NCBI RefSeq assembly: GCF_020400825.1
Contig: NZ_JAINVH010000037.1
Location: 1 to 64,000, forward strand
Length of the DNA: 64,000 nt
Reading direction: 5' to 3'
DNA from: Streptomyces sp. HPF1205
Lineage (GTDB): Bacteria; Actinomycetota; Actinomycetes; Streptomycetales; Streptomycetaceae
The first letter of the stretch is position 1. Each line of letters begins with the position of its first letter. This document shows, one piece after another, positions 33,502 to 42,390 of this stretch. Below the pieces are notes generated by a model. It searched no databases, was not told the origin of the DNA, and worked only from the letters and a program-made list of their open reading frames with translations. A program made the position numbers and the translations under genes.

Positions 33502-34623
33502 TCACCCTCTGTTCGCACGTCGGCGTGGTCCTGCGGCGTGATCGGCGGTGGCCGTGTGTGCGGCCGTGGCGGTGGCGGAGGCGGCGGCCGTGTGGGCGGC
33601 CGTGTCGGCGGCGGGATCGGTGGCGGGATCGGTGGCGAACTCCACCCACAGCGGATAGTGATCGGAGATGCGCCAGGACAGGTCGTGCAGCGACATCCGG
33701 CGGGCGCTCAGGATGGGACCGCCGAAGTCCACGAACCCGGCGTTGCCCGTGAAGCGCATCGACAGGACCGGCCGGTGACCGCGTCCGTTCCCGTCCTCCT
33801 CGTGGAACCAGGCGATCTGGTCGTAGAAGGCGTCGCGGGTGTCACTGGTGAAGACCGTGCGCGGGACCTTCCTCAGCTCGGCCGGCGGGCGCAGTCCCGT
33901 GGAGGTGAACGCCTTGTACAGCGGGTCCTCCTCGGAGCCGATGTTCATGTCGCCGAGGACGATGAGGTTGTGGCCCCACTCGCTCTCCGTTTTCGCCCAG
34001 TCGCGCAACCACTCGGCGATTCCCAGCAGTTCGGGCAGCCGGTCCTCGGGCTGCCCGAACCGGATGTGCAGCGTCACCAGTACCAGGGTCTGCGCGCCGC
34101 ACCGGAAGCTGACCGCGTAGGGCCGGCGGGCGAAGTCCGGGCTGTTCTTCCGGACCCGTTCCGGCAGGGTCAGCTCACCGGCCAGCCCGGACGGCTTGGC
34201 CCGGCGGGTGTCGAAGACGAACGCCATCCGTTCGTCGTTGCCCGCGCGGCCGCGGTTGACCTCGGTGAGGATGAACCCCCAGTCGGGCCCCAGCGCCTTC
34301 ATCATGTGGCGCAGCGCCTTCATGTTCGCCCGCACCTCCTGGACGGCGACCACGTCGAAGTGCGAGACGATCTCGGCGATGCAGCGCAGGGATTCCAGAT
34401 CCCTCATCGGCTGATCGGTGGACCGCGCGTGCCACTGCTCGTTCAGGTCGCCGAAACAGCGGATGTTCCACGTACCGACCAGCACGTTCTCGTCGACCCT
34501 GCGGGCCGGCAGCCGGCCGCGCAGCGTGTCGCGCAGGTTGCCCAGCAGGTGCTGGGTGCGCTGCGGCGGACTTGCCAGTGACTTGTCGACCGCGGATCTG
34601 GTCGCCGCGTCGTCGAACGGCAC
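33502..34623 (-). CDS. Endonuclease/exonuclease/phosphatase (DNase I-like) family protein
   Basis: A 373-residue metal-dependent phosphodiesterase. Family motifs are complete: GTWNIRCFG (TWN at 51-53), VVAVQEVR (Glu96), VTLHIRFG at 183-190, LGDMN at 223-227 and RISDHYPLW at 318-326 with the catalytic Asp-His. The last 45 residues are an Ala/Thr/His repeat that looks disordered. The GTG at 34623 is preferred to one at 34653 because GGAGG lies 5 nt upstream. It has no signal peptide, so DNA, RNA or a nucleotide is a likely substrate. It is the first gene of the five-gene operon. Confidence 0.88.
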   Translation of the reverse strand: MPFDDAATRSAVDKSLASPPQRTQHLLGNLRDTLRGRLPARRVDENVLVGTWNIRCFGDLNEQWHARSTDQPMRDLESLRCIAEIVSHFDVVAVQEVRANMKALRHMMKALGPDWGFILTEVNRGRAGNDERMAFVFDTRRAKPSGLAGELTLPERVRKNSPDFARRPYAVSFRCGAQTLVLVTLHIRFGQPEDRLPELLGIAEWLRDWAKTESEWGHNLIVLGDMNIGSEEDPLYKAFTSTGLRPPAELRKVPRTVFTSDTRDAFYDQIAWFHEEDGNGRGHRPVLSMRFTGNAGFVDFGGPILSARRMSLHDLSWRISDHYPLWVEFATDPATDPAADTAAHTAAASATATAAHTATADHAAGPRRRANRG

Positions 34624-35183
34624 AATGACCTCCGTGCGCGGGTCACCGGGCACAGCCGCGGAGCCGGGGTGCGTACCCGGCGAGCCGGACGGCGTGCGTC
34701 CCGCGCGTACCGGACCGGGCCGGAGCCCGGCCGTAACGAGTCGTCATCAGACGTACCGGCGGCCCCGATCGTGGCCGGCCGACCGTCCGATGGCCGTGCT
34801 TCTTCAGGCTCACACCGTCGGACGGACCACGCAACCGCGCCCGCACGCGGCCTCCGAGCGAGCCCCGAGCGGTCGCTGAGCGGCCCCGCGGCGGCGAATC
34901 GGCGCGGGGACCCGGGCGTTGTACGCCGGTATCGCGCCGCCCGCTCGACCACCCCGGGGGCGGCGATGGCCTGACGGTGGCGGGCGGGCGGCGGGCCGCG
35001 TGGCGCCCGGGCCGGCGGGGCCGCCCGGGCCGCCGGGATGCGGCCCCCGTACCGGCGCGTACCGTGGAAAGCGAGAGCCATGGAGCCGTGGGTTGCGATG
35101 AACCGGCCCGGCGGCGGTCGACGGCAAGGTCCCCACAGGGGGCGCGGGAGCGCCGGAGACCCGGGCTCGAAGGAGGTTTCCTC
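34624..35183. other. Divergent intergenic region, no gene seen
   Basis: About 560 nt between the nuclease operon (minus) and the E1 pair (plus). Open frames here have poor composition and no ribosome sites. It must hold both promoters. Somewhat less GC-rich patches occur near 34735-34755 and 34918-34935. I see no clear hexamers or palindromes. Confidence 0.5.
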
Positions 35184-35402
35184 ATGGGTGCAGCACCGCG
35201 GACCGTGCAGACGGCGGAACTGACGCCGGACGAAGCGCGTGACAGCGAGCGGGAGTGGTTCCTCGACACCGGCAGCGGGGAGTTGAAGCCGGAGGGGTAC
35301 GGAGGGCCGGAGGGGCCGGAGGGGCCCGAGGGCGGGCGGATCGACGAGGATTCCCGTGACCTGCCGAAGGCGGTCCGGGTGGCGCGCTGGGTCTTCGATT
35401 GA
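35184..35402 (+). CDS. Small protein encoded with an E1-like enzyme
   Basis: A 72-residue acidic protein with an excellent ribosome site (AAGGAGG, 35170-35176). An N-terminal part (MGAAPRTVQTAELTPDEAR) leads to a Gly-Pro-Glu repeat (GGPEGPEGPEGG) and a conserved-looking tail RIDEDSRDLPKAVRVARWVFD. Its stop overlaps the TTG start of the ThiF-like gene (TTGA), so the two are made together. It could be the substrate of that enzyme, either a carrier-type protein or a modified peptide. It does not end in the Gly-Gly of ubiquitin-like proteins. No known family recognised. Confidence 0.7.
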   Translation: MGAAPRTVQTAELTPDEARDSEREWFLDTGSGELKPEGYGGPEGPEGPEGGRIDEDSRDLPKAVRVARWVFD

Positions 35403-36388
35403 CCGACGAGCGGTGGGCCGGGGCCGGGGAGCGGGTCTGGGCGCGGCACGGCCGGCGCACCGGCTCGGCGCTCATCGTCGGGGCGGGAGCGGTGGGCGGA
35501 TTCCTCGCCGAGGAACTCGCGCGGATCGGGTTCAGCCCGCTGCGGCTCGTCGATCCCGACACCCTGGCGGTGGAGAACCTGGTACGGCACCCGCTCGGCG
35601 CCTCGGCCTTGGGGCGGCCCAAGGCCCCGGCGCTCGCCGAGAAGATCCGCCGCGACTTCCCGCCCTGCGACGCGACCGGGCTGCGCCTCGACTTCCTCGA
35701 CGCACCCGCGGACGAACAGCGGTCACTGGCGGCGCGGGCCGACGTGGTGGTCGCCGCGACCGACTCCGTCGCATGCCAGCGGCACGTCAACCGCGTCGCC
35801 CTCTCGGTCGGCACGCCCGCGGTGTACCCGGGGGTGTGGGTGGACCCCCGGATCCGTGACGCCGAGGTCGGCGAGATCCTGTGGGTGCTTCCCGACGGGC
35901 GCACGCCGTGCTACGAGTGCGCCGCGGAGTTCCGGCGGTCGGCGTCCGACACCCAGGCCGCTCGCGGCGCGCGGGTCGACATCCAGCTCGTCGTCCTGGC
36001 CACGGCCCAGATCGTGGCCGCCCTGGTCCATCCCGAGGACGCCCGCTCGGGGATCCTCGACCCGGAGCGCAGCGCCGTCTACCTGCACGGACTCACGCCC
36101 ACCTCGCCCGCCGTACGTCCCGCCTTCCCCACCGCGGGCCTGAGCAGCCGCAACGTGCGCGTCCCCTTCCCGGCCCGCCCGTGCGCCGCCTGCCGGGGCC
36201 GCCGCCTCGCCCCTTCCCCGCGCGTCCCGGCCGCCGCCGCCCCCCTCGCGCCCGTCTCTCCCGAGGACCCGTCGCCGGCGGCGGGCGACGCGGGACCCGA
36301 GCGTCCCAAGGTCACCGTGTTCGCCGTCATCGCGCTGGTGGTCATGGTCTTCTTCGTCGCCTCCGTGCTCCACACGGCGGGCGGGTGA
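35399..36388 (+). CDS. ThiF/E1-like adenylyltransferase with C-terminal membrane anchor
   Basis: A 329-residue protein from a TTG start. The nucleotide-binding Rossmann motif is LIVGAGAVGGFLAEEL (GAGAVG at 28-33). The E1 signature VDPDTLAVENLVRHPLG at 51-67 and the RPKAPALAEKI segment are present. Two Cys pairs (CYEC and CAAC) probably bind zinc. A Pro/Ala linker leads to a C-terminal transmembrane helix (FAVIALVVMVFFVASVL), leaving the enzyme tail-anchored with its catalytic domain in the cytoplasm. It should adenylate a carboxyl group, plausibly the C-terminus of the small protein encoded just upstream. The membrane tail is unusual for this family. Confidence 0.85.
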   Translation: MTDERWAGAGERVWARHGRRTGSALIVGAGAVGGFLAEELARIGFSPLRLVDPDTLAVENLVRHPLGASALGRPKAPALAEKIRRDFPPCDATGLRLDFLDAPADEQRSLAARADVVVAATDSVACQRHVNRVALSVGTPAVYPGVWVDPRIRDAEVGEILWVLPDGRTPCYECAAEFRRSASDTQAARGARVDIQLVVLATAQIVAALVHPEDARSGILDPERSAVYLHGLTPTSPAVRPAFPTAGLSSRNVRVPFPARPCAACRGRRLAPSPRVPAAAAPLAPVSPEDPSPAAGDAGPERPKVTVFAVIALVVMVFFVASVLHTAGG

Positions 36389-36426
36389 CGCCCGGCCCCG
36401 CGCGCGGGCGCGGGCCCGTCACCTCG

Positions 36427-37242
36427 TCACAGGCGGCGCCAGCGGGCCGAGGCGAAGGAGAACACGCCGAACAGGACGAGCCCCGCGGCCACCGCCGCGA
36501 GCAGCCACGGACCGGCCGGGGTGTGGGCGAAGGCGCGCAGGGTCTCGTCCATGCCCTTCGCCCGGTGCGGCTGGAAGCGCACCGCGGCGATGAGGACGAA
36601 GACGCCGGCGCCCGCGTAGACCGCGCCGCGGGCCGCGCCGCCGACCGCGCCGGACACGGTGACGGCCTCCCGGGTCCGCCGCCCCATCCGCGCGGTGTTG
36701 AGCTTCTTCAGGAACGTCCGGCGCACCGCGCGCACGGCGATCACGACGCCCGCCACGCACAGCGCCAGCCCCGCGGCTCCGGCGATCCAGCGTCCGCCGG
36801 GCAGTTTCAGGACACTGGCCGTCCAGTCCTTCGACTGCTGGTCGCTGCCGCCCGAGGAGCCGCCGGAGCCGGCCGCGTACGCGGCGGTTCCCCAGCAGAC
36901 CAGGGCGTAGAACACGGCCCGGCCGCCGTCCGCGGCCCGCTTGCCGGCCTTGTCGTCGGCCAGGAGCGCCCGGGCGGCACGCCACAGCGCCATCCCGGCC
37001 AGCCCCGCCGCGAGCAGCCACAGCATCGCGGTGCCGAAGGGCTGCGCGGCGATCTGGTGCAGCGCGCCCTGCCGGTCCGCCCGCTCGCCGCCGTCGCCGA
37101 AGGCGATCCGCAGGGCGAGGAAGCCGACGAGCAGGTAGATGACGCCGCGGGCGGCGAACCCCGCGCGCCCGGCGGGCCGCATGGCCTCCCGCAGCGGGCG
37201 TGCGGCCCGGCCGCCGCCGTGTCCGTAGGCGTGTGTCGACAT
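36427..37242 (-). CDS. DUF1206-family membrane protein
   Basis: A 271-residue integral membrane protein with six hydrophobic segments in three repeats, each opening with a R-G-V/A-Y-type helix: GFAARGVIYLLVGFLALRIA, GGRAVFYALVCWGTAAYAAG and GAARGAVYAGAGVFVLIAAV. This is the DUF1206 pattern; the family has no established function. It is convergent with the ThiF-like gene and separated from the TetR gene upstream by about 250 nt. Confidence 0.88.
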   Translation of the reverse strand: MSTHAYGHGGGRAARPLREAMRPAGRAGFAARGVIYLLVGFLALRIAFGDGGERADRQGALHQIAAQPFGTAMLWLLAAGLAGMALWRAARALLADDKAGKRAADGGRAVFYALVCWGTAAYAAGSGGSSGGSDQQSKDWTASVLKLPGGRWIAGAAGLALCVAGVVIAVRAVRRTFLKKLNTARMGRRTREAVTVSGAVGGAARGAVYAGAGVFVLIAAVRFQPHRAKGMDETLRAFAHTPAGPWLLAAVAAGLVLFGVFSFASARWRRL

Positions 37243-37488
37243 CCGCGACCCCTTCTCCGTGTCGTACGTCCGGTGGTGATGCGTGACGCGCGGGTGGCGG
37301 GCTCACCCGCCGGACGGGACGGCCGTCCCGTCCGGCAGTCGCCCGCCGTCCCGTCCGGCCGTCCCGCGTCCCGTCGCGTCATCGGGCGCCTTCCCCCAAG
37401 CGGCCGCGGAACGCCGACGCGTGAGCCGGTTGTTCGCGGCCGGGATCCGCGGCCGGGTTCCGGGGCCGCCGTCAGGACGGCCGTACGG

Positions 37489-38181
37489 TCAGGAGGGCCG
37501 TGCGGGCCGGCCGCCCTCGGGCCGGCCCGGGTCGGCGGGGTGACCCGCGGCCGGGGCGGCGGAGGGAGCGGGAGCGGGCGGGGCGGCGGGCTCCGCGGGG
37601 GGCGTCAGGGCGGCCAAGTAGGCGTCGAGGAGTTCGACTTGGCGCTCGGGCGGGAACGCCGCCGGGTCGAACAGGGCCTGGACCACCAGGCCGAGGACGA
37701 AGGACTGCGCGCCGGCGGCGATGGACGCGGGATCGCCGGGGGGCAGGTCGCCGAGTTCCTGGGCCGCGGCCACCCGCTGCTTCAGCCGGTCGCGGCCCTC
37801 GGCGTACTTGCGGGCGTAGTCGGCGCTCAGGGCGGCGTCGGAGAGCGCGGCGTCCCACGAGGAGACCCAGATGCGGTTGCTGCCGGTGGCCTCGGGGGTC
37901 AGCGGCAGGACGTCCAGCAGGGCGTCCCTGACAGCCGCCAGGCCCGTGCCCGTACGGCGGCGGGGGCGGGCGAGGGTGCGCTGTTCGAGCAGGTCGAGGG
38001 CGTACTCGACGAGGGCGTGCTTGGTGGGGAAGTAGTGCGTGAGCAGGCCGGTGGTCGCGCCGAGCTCGGCGGCGACGGCGCGCAGGGTCAGGCCGGCGAA
38101 GCCGCGTGCGGCCATGACCCGCCAGACCGCTGCGGAGACGTCCCGCCGGCGGGCCTCGTGGTCTCCCTTCGTGCGTGGCAT
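37489..38181 (-). CDS. TetR-family transcriptional regulator
   Basis: A 230-residue repressor. The N-terminal helix-turn-helix reads AARGFAGLTLRAVAAELGAT followed by LLTHYFPTKHALVEYAL. A ligand domain follows, and the C-terminus is Ala/Pro-rich. A perfect palindrome, CATAACAACCGTTATG, sits between its start and the divergent GNAT gene at 38232, so it very likely represses both. Confidence 0.92.
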   Translation of the reverse strand: MPRTKGDHEARRRDVSAAVWRVMAARGFAGLTLRAVAAELGATTGLLTHYFPTKHALVEYALDLLEQRTLARPRRRTGTGLAAVRDALLDVLPLTPEATGSNRIWVSSWDAALSDAALSADYARKYAEGRDRLKQRVAAAQELGDLPPGDPASIAAGAQSFVLGLVVQALFDPAAFPPERQVELLDAYLAALTPPAEPAAPPAPAPSAAPAAGHPADPGRPEGGRPARPS

Positions 38182-38199
38182 GCCGCCACGCTACATTGC

Positions 38200-38215
38200 C
38201 ATAACAACCGTTATG
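38200..38215. promoter_or_regulatory. Palindromic operator of the divergent TetR gene
   Basis: CATAAC (38200-38205), spacer AACC, GTTATG (38210-38215) is a perfect inverted repeat in the 50-nt gap between the TetR (38181, minus) and GNAT (38232, plus) starts. Flanking TTG/CAA extends the symmetry. Size and location fit a TetR dimer site. Confidence 0.75.
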
Positions 38216-38231
38216 CAAAAGGGAGGCCCTG

Positions 38232-38807
38232 ATGTTCTCACTGCCGCTGCGCGACGGCGCCCGCCTGGCCGCTCTGGAGGTCTGGCACGCCGAGGAGTTC
38301 GCCGAGCACATGGACAGGGCCCGCGAGCACATCCGTCCATGGGTCGGGCCCGCGTTCGTCGCCGGCGGCGTGGACGGGGCGCGGGCCACCCTCCGGCGGT
38401 ACGCCGAGGCGCAGGCCGCCGACGGCGCCCGTCTGTACGGCATATGGCGGGACGGGACGCTGTCCGGCGGCGTGCTGTTCACCGATGTCCAGGCCGCCGC
38501 CGGATGGTGCGAGGTCGGTTGCTGGCTGGAGCCGTCGGCCGAGGGCCGCGGTCTGGTCACGCAGGCGTGCCGCGTACTGCTGGACTGGGCGTTCACCGCC
38601 CGGGGGCTGCACCGGGCCGAGTGGCACTGCCGCGCCGACAACGACCGCAGCGCGGCGGTGGCCGCGCGGCTCGGCATGACGCTGGAGGGCGTGCGGCGCG
38701 AGGCGTGGCCGTACGAGGGGGTGCGCTACGACAAGCAGGTCTGGGCGGTGCTCGCTCCCGAATGGCGAGCGGCGAACCGCTGCCCCGCGGCCCCGGCGAA
38801 CCACTGA
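38232..38807 (+). CDS. GNAT-family acetyltransferase (RimJ/RimL type)
   Basis: A 191-residue acetyltransferase. CEVGCWLEPSAEGRGLVTQA is the acetyl-CoA-binding loop of the RimL-like group, followed by WHCRADNDRSAAVAARLGM. It may N-acetylate a protein terminus, antibiotic or metabolite. GGGAGG precedes the ATG. It is divergent from a TetR regulator over a single palindromic operator, so its expression is probably induced by the TetR ligand. Confidence 0.9.
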   Translation: MFSLPLRDGARLAALEVWHAEEFAEHMDRAREHIRPWVGPAFVAGGVDGARATLRRYAEAQAADGARLYGIWRDGTLSGGVLFTDVQAAAGWCEVGCWLEPSAEGRGLVTQACRVLLDWAFTARGLHRAEWHCRADNDRSAAVAARLGMTLEGVRREAWPYEGVRYDKQVWAVLAPEWRAANRCPAAPANH

Positions 38808-38857
38808 CCTCCGGCCCGTCCGGCCGGCGGCCCCCGCCCGGCCCCCGGCAGCCGCCG

Positions 38858-39535
38858 TCACCCGTCGCCGCCGCCCGCCGGGTCCACGCGGGCGCGCAGG
38901 GCCTCGTTCTCCGCGCGCAGGCGGGTGATCTCGTCCCGCCAGGGCTGGAGGACCTCCTCGAGTTCGTCGGGGGTGAAGCGGGGGGTGATGTGCTTGTGGC
39001 AGTTCCAGCTGTAGCCCTCGACGCGGATGGTGACGACGCGCTCGACGTGGCCGTCGGTGCGGGGGTGGGACAGGCGGGTGGCCAGGCCGGGGGCCTCGGT
39101 GATGTCGTGCCAGGTGCAGTGGCCGTAGAGCTTGAGCCGGGCCAGGTTGGCGTAGTCCATCAGGAACAGGGCCGCGCGGTCGTCGTGGCGCAGGTTGCCG
39201 GTGGTGATGAACTGGCGGTTGCCGCGGACGTCGGCGAACGCCAGGGTGTGGGCGTCCAGGACGTGGAGGAAGCCGGGCGGGCCGCCGCGGTGCTGGATGT
39301 AGGGCCAGCCGGTGTCGCCGACGGTCGCCAGGTAGAAGCCGTCGCGTTCGGCGATGAACTGCTGCTCGGCCGGCCCGAGGGGGTCGGGCCGGCCGTCGGC
39401 GTCCGCTCCCCCGGTCCCGGCCCCCTCCCCGTCCGCGTCCGCGGCCAGGTGGCGCCGCATGGCCTGCGCGCTGCCGTTGCGTTCCTGGACGGCGCGGACG
39501 GAGTCGGTGTAGGCGATGCGGGCGAAGCGGGTCAT
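38858..39535 (-). CDS. Pyridoxamine 5'-phosphate oxidase-family flavin protein
   Basis: A 225-residue protein of the FMN-binding split-barrel fold: DGFYLATVGDTGWPYIQHRG, then TLAFADVRGNRQFITTGNL and AALFLMDYANLARLKLYG. It lacks full pyridoxine-oxidase signatures and is more like general flavin-nucleotide-binding oxidoreductases. The C-terminal 35 residues form a coiled-coil-like helix (WRDEITRLRAENEALRARV). It lies 54 nt downstream of the quinone oxidoreductase gene on the same strand and may be co-transcribed. Confidence 0.88.
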   Translation of the reverse strand: MTRFARIAYTDSVRAVQERNGSAQAMRRHLAADADGEGAGTGGADADGRPDPLGPAEQQFIAERDGFYLATVGDTGWPYIQHRGGPPGFLHVLDAHTLAFADVRGNRQFITTGNLRHDDRAALFLMDYANLARLKLYGHCTWHDITEAPGLATRLSHPRTDGHVERVVTIRVEGYSWNCHKHITPRFTPDELEEVLQPWRDEITRLRAENEALRARVDPAGGGDG

Positions 39536-39589
39536 GGCGCGTCTCCGGGTGTCTCGGCTGCGCTGCGGATGGGGGTGGCCTGCCGGGCG

Positions 39590-40573
39590 TCAGTTCGCCG
39601 GGTCCAGCAGGAGCTTGCCGGTGGTGGTGCCGGACTGGAGGTCCGCGTGCGCCTGCGCGGCCTTGCCGAAGGCGTACCGGCCGCCGATCACGGTGCTCAG
39701 CACGCCCTCGTCCAGCCAGCGGAAGACGTCGGCGGCGCGGCCGGCGAGTTCGCCGTCCGGGCCGACGTGGTCGGCCAGGGTGGGCCGGGTCAGGAACAGT
39801 GACCCGCGCGGCGCCAGCGACTGCGGGTCGAACGGCGGCACCGTCCCTGACGCCGTGCCGACCAGCACGTACGTGCCGCGCTTGCGCAGCGAGGCGAGGC
39901 CGGCGTCGAAGGTGTCCCTGCCGATGCCGTCGTAGACGACGTCCACCCCCCGCCCTCCGGTCAGCTCGCGGACCCGCCCGGCCAGGTCGCCGCCCTCCTC
40001 GCGGACGATGACGTCACTCGCGCCCGCCGCCTCGGCCGCCGCGGTCTTTCCGGCCGAGGAGACCGTGCCGATGACGCGCACGCCGCGGTGCGCGAGCAGC
40101 CGCACCAGGTGGCGGCCGAGACCGCCGGCCGCGGAGTGCACGAGCGCGGTCTCGCCGCCGGCCGCCTGGTAGGTGGAGGTGGTCAGGTAGTGCGCGGTGA
40201 TGCCCTGGAGCATGATCGCGGCGGCGTCGGTGTCGTCGATGCCGTCGGGCACGCGCACCGCGGACACGGCGGGTACGGCGACGAGTTCGGCGTACGAGGC
40301 GGGGGCGGTGCACCACGCGACGCGGTCCCCCGGCCGGAATCCGGCGGCCGCCGCCTGCGGGCCGGCGGCGACGACCGTGCCGGCGCCCTCGCTGCCGGGG
40401 ACGAACGGGGCGCGCGGCGCGCCCCGGCCCTCGCGTTCGTAGACGTCCTTGAAGTTGACGCCGGCGGCGGTCAGCCGGACCAGCAGGTCCGCGGGTCCCG
40501 GCTCGGGGTCGGGGCGCCGCGCCTCGGCCAGGACCTCGGGTCCGCCGTGGCGTTCGGCGACTACTGCGCGCAT
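39590..40573 (-). CDS. NADPH:quinone oxidoreductase (zinc-independent MDR family)
   Basis: A 327-residue medium-chain reductase. The N-terminal GroES-like domain contains VNFKDVYEREGRG. The Rossmann domain has ALVHSAAGGLGRHLVRLLAH and GVDVVYDGIGRDTF. Catalytic zinc ligands are absent, as expected for quinone reductases that move two electrons from NADPH to quinones. The ATG at 40573 (MRAVVAERHGG) is preferred because the family begins there and GAGGAG lies upstream. Confidence 0.93.
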   Translation of the reverse strand: MRAVVAERHGGPEVLAEARRPDPEPGPADLLVRLTAAGVNFKDVYEREGRGAPRAPFVPGSEGAGTVVAAGPQAAAAGFRPGDRVAWCTAPASYAELVAVPAVSAVRVPDGIDDTDAAAIMLQGITAHYLTTSTYQAAGGETALVHSAAGGLGRHLVRLLAHRGVRVIGTVSSAGKTAAAEAAGASDVIVREEGGDLAGRVRELTGGRGVDVVYDGIGRDTFDAGLASLRKRGTYVLVGTASGTVPPFDPQSLAPRGSLFLTRPTLADHVGPDGELAGRAADVFRWLDEGVLSTVIGGRYAFGKAAQAHADLQSGTTTGKLLLDPAN

Positions 40574-40625
40574 GGTGCATCGCTCCTCGTATGACATGAC
40601 GGGTGGTACGGGGCCGGCACGGGTG

Positions 40626-42119
40626 TCAGGCCGTCTCCTTGCGCGGCACGTAGGCCACGCTCAGGGCGATGATGGCGAAGAAGCACACCGCCACGAGGAC
40701 GACACTCACGCGCAGGCCGAGCAGCGCGTCGTGCATGCCGATCAGGGAGCCGAGCAGGGCGACGCCCATCGCCATGCCGACCTGGCGCGCGGTGTTCAGG
40801 ACGCCGGAGCCGAGGCCCGCGTAGGCGGGGTCGATGGCCAGCAGGGCGGCGGCGTTGAGGCTCGGCGAGAACACACCGCAGCCCAGGCCCGCCAGCGCGG
40901 TGCCGGCGACGAACAGCGGCAGCGTGTCCCGGCCGGTCACGCCGAGCAGCAGAATGCTGCCGACGAAGGACGACAGGGCGCCGGTCCACAGCAGGAAGCG
41001 CGGACCGCGGCCGATCAGGCGGCGGTTGAGCACGATGGTGCCGAAGACCCAGGCGACGGAGAACGGCAGGAAGTACACGCCGGTCCGCTCCGCGCTGATG
41101 TGCCAGTGCTGCTGCAGGTAGATGGCGAGCATGAACTGCATGCCGTAGCCGCCGAACTGGAACGCGAAGCCGTTGGTGATCGACGCGGAGAAGGCGGCGC
41201 GGCGGAAGACGGCCAGCGGCAGCATCGGGTGCGCGGTGCGCGCCTCGACGGCGACGAAGCCGGCGGCGGTGGTCACCGCGAGGGCGAGCAGGCCGAGCGG
41301 GAGCGGCGAGGTCCAGCCCAGCGAGCCGCCCTCGATGAGGTACGCGACCATCGCGGACAGGGCGACGATGCCGGTCACCTGGCCGGGCAGGTCGGCGGCG
41401 CGCGAGGCGCGGCGCGGCGTCTCGTCGGCGTAGCGCAGCGCGAGGAAGAGGGTCAGCAGGCCGACGGGCACGTTGATCAGGAAGATCGAGCGCCAGCCGA
41501 TGAGTTCGGTCAGGGCGCCGCCGCCGATCGGGCCGGCGACCAGGGCGAGCCCGCCGGTGGCGCCCCAGACGGTGATGGCCTTGGCGCGCTCGATGGGGTC
41601 GGGGTAGGTGCGGGCGATGATCGCCAGGGTGGTGGGCAGCAGGCCGCCGGCCGCGACGCCCTGCAGGAAGCGGGCGGCCACCAGGACGGTCAGGTTCGGG
41701 CTGAGCGCGCACAGCAGGGACGCGGCGGTGAAGCCGGCCAGTGAGGACACGAACAGCCGCCGGGCGCCCCAGCGGTCGCTGATGCTGCCGGCCGTGAGCA
41801 GGACGCTGGCCAGCGGGATGGTGTAGATGGTGACGACCCACTGGAGTGCCGCCATCGAACCGTGGACGTCGCGCTCGATGGCGGGCAGGGCGATGTTCAG
41901 CGCGCTGCCGTCCAGAAGGATCATGAAGAAGCCGAGGCAGACGGCGGCGAGCGCGAGGCCGGTGCGGCGCGCGCTGCGCACCGGTCCCGCGGTGGCCGTG
42001 CCGGCGGCGGCAGTGGCGGCGCCCTGGACCGCGGCGGGAGCGGCAGGCGCGGCAGGCGCGGGGGTGTGCGCGACGCGGGGCGGCGCCGTGCTCGTCGGCG
42101 TTTCGGGGGCGGCGGTCAT
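40626..42119 (-). CDS. MFS transporter, DHA2 type
   Basis: A 497-residue membrane protein with about 14 hydrophobic helices. FMILLDGSALNIALPAIERD is helix 1, SISDRWGARRLFVSSLAGF is motif A and IIARTYPDPIERAKAITVWG leads to motif C. It probably expels drugs or metabolites. It follows a TetR gene on the same strand after a repeat-rich gap and is its likely target. It also adjoins the AMP-ligase end of the biosynthetic cluster, so it could export that product. Confidence 0.92.
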   Translation of the reverse strand: MTAAPETPTSTAPPRVAHTPAPAAPAAPAAVQGAATAAAGTATAGPVRSARRTGLALAAVCLGFFMILLDGSALNIALPAIERDVHGSMAALQWVVTIYTIPLASVLLTAGSISDRWGARRLFVSSLAGFTAASLLCALSPNLTVLVAARFLQGVAAGGLLPTTLAIIARTYPDPIERAKAITVWGATGGLALVAGPIGGGALTELIGWRSIFLINVPVGLLTLFLALRYADETPRRASRAADLPGQVTGIVALSAMVAYLIEGGSLGWTSPLPLGLLALAVTTAAGFVAVEARTAHPMLPLAVFRRAAFSASITNGFAFQFGGYGMQFMLAIYLQQHWHISAERTGVYFLPFSVAWVFGTIVLNRRLIGRGPRFLLWTGALSSFVGSILLLGVTGRDTLPLFVAGTALAGLGCGVFSPSLNAAALLAIDPAYAGLGSGVLNTARQVGMAMGVALLGSLIGMHDALLGLRVSVVLVAVCFFAIIALSVAYVPRKETA

Positions 42120-42254
42120 GGCGGGAACCTTCCTTCGGTCGCGGGGCGTTGGCGGGCGTTCGCGGGGCTGTCGCTTCGGGGCCGGTCAGTCGCCGTTCGG
42201 GCGCGGTGCGGTCGTTCCAGGGCACGGTCGTGCTCGGGCGCGTTGGTCTTCGCG

Positions 42255-42330
42255 GTACGGGGTCGCGGGTGCAAGTACGGGGTCGCGTGCGGGTACGAGT
42301 ACGGGTGCGGGTACGAGTACGGGTTCGCGG
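42255..42330. repeat. Short tandem repeats between TetR and MFS genes
   Basis: GTACGGGGTCGCG occurs twice, then GGGTACGAGTACGGGT-type units occur twice in succession. The array lies in the 271-nt gap, of which no other part shows a gene. Confidence 0.6.
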
Positions 42331-42390
42331 TCATGGGTCGCGCCGCGTCGCCGCGGGGCGGGTGCCGGGCCGGCCGGTCCGGCACCGCCC

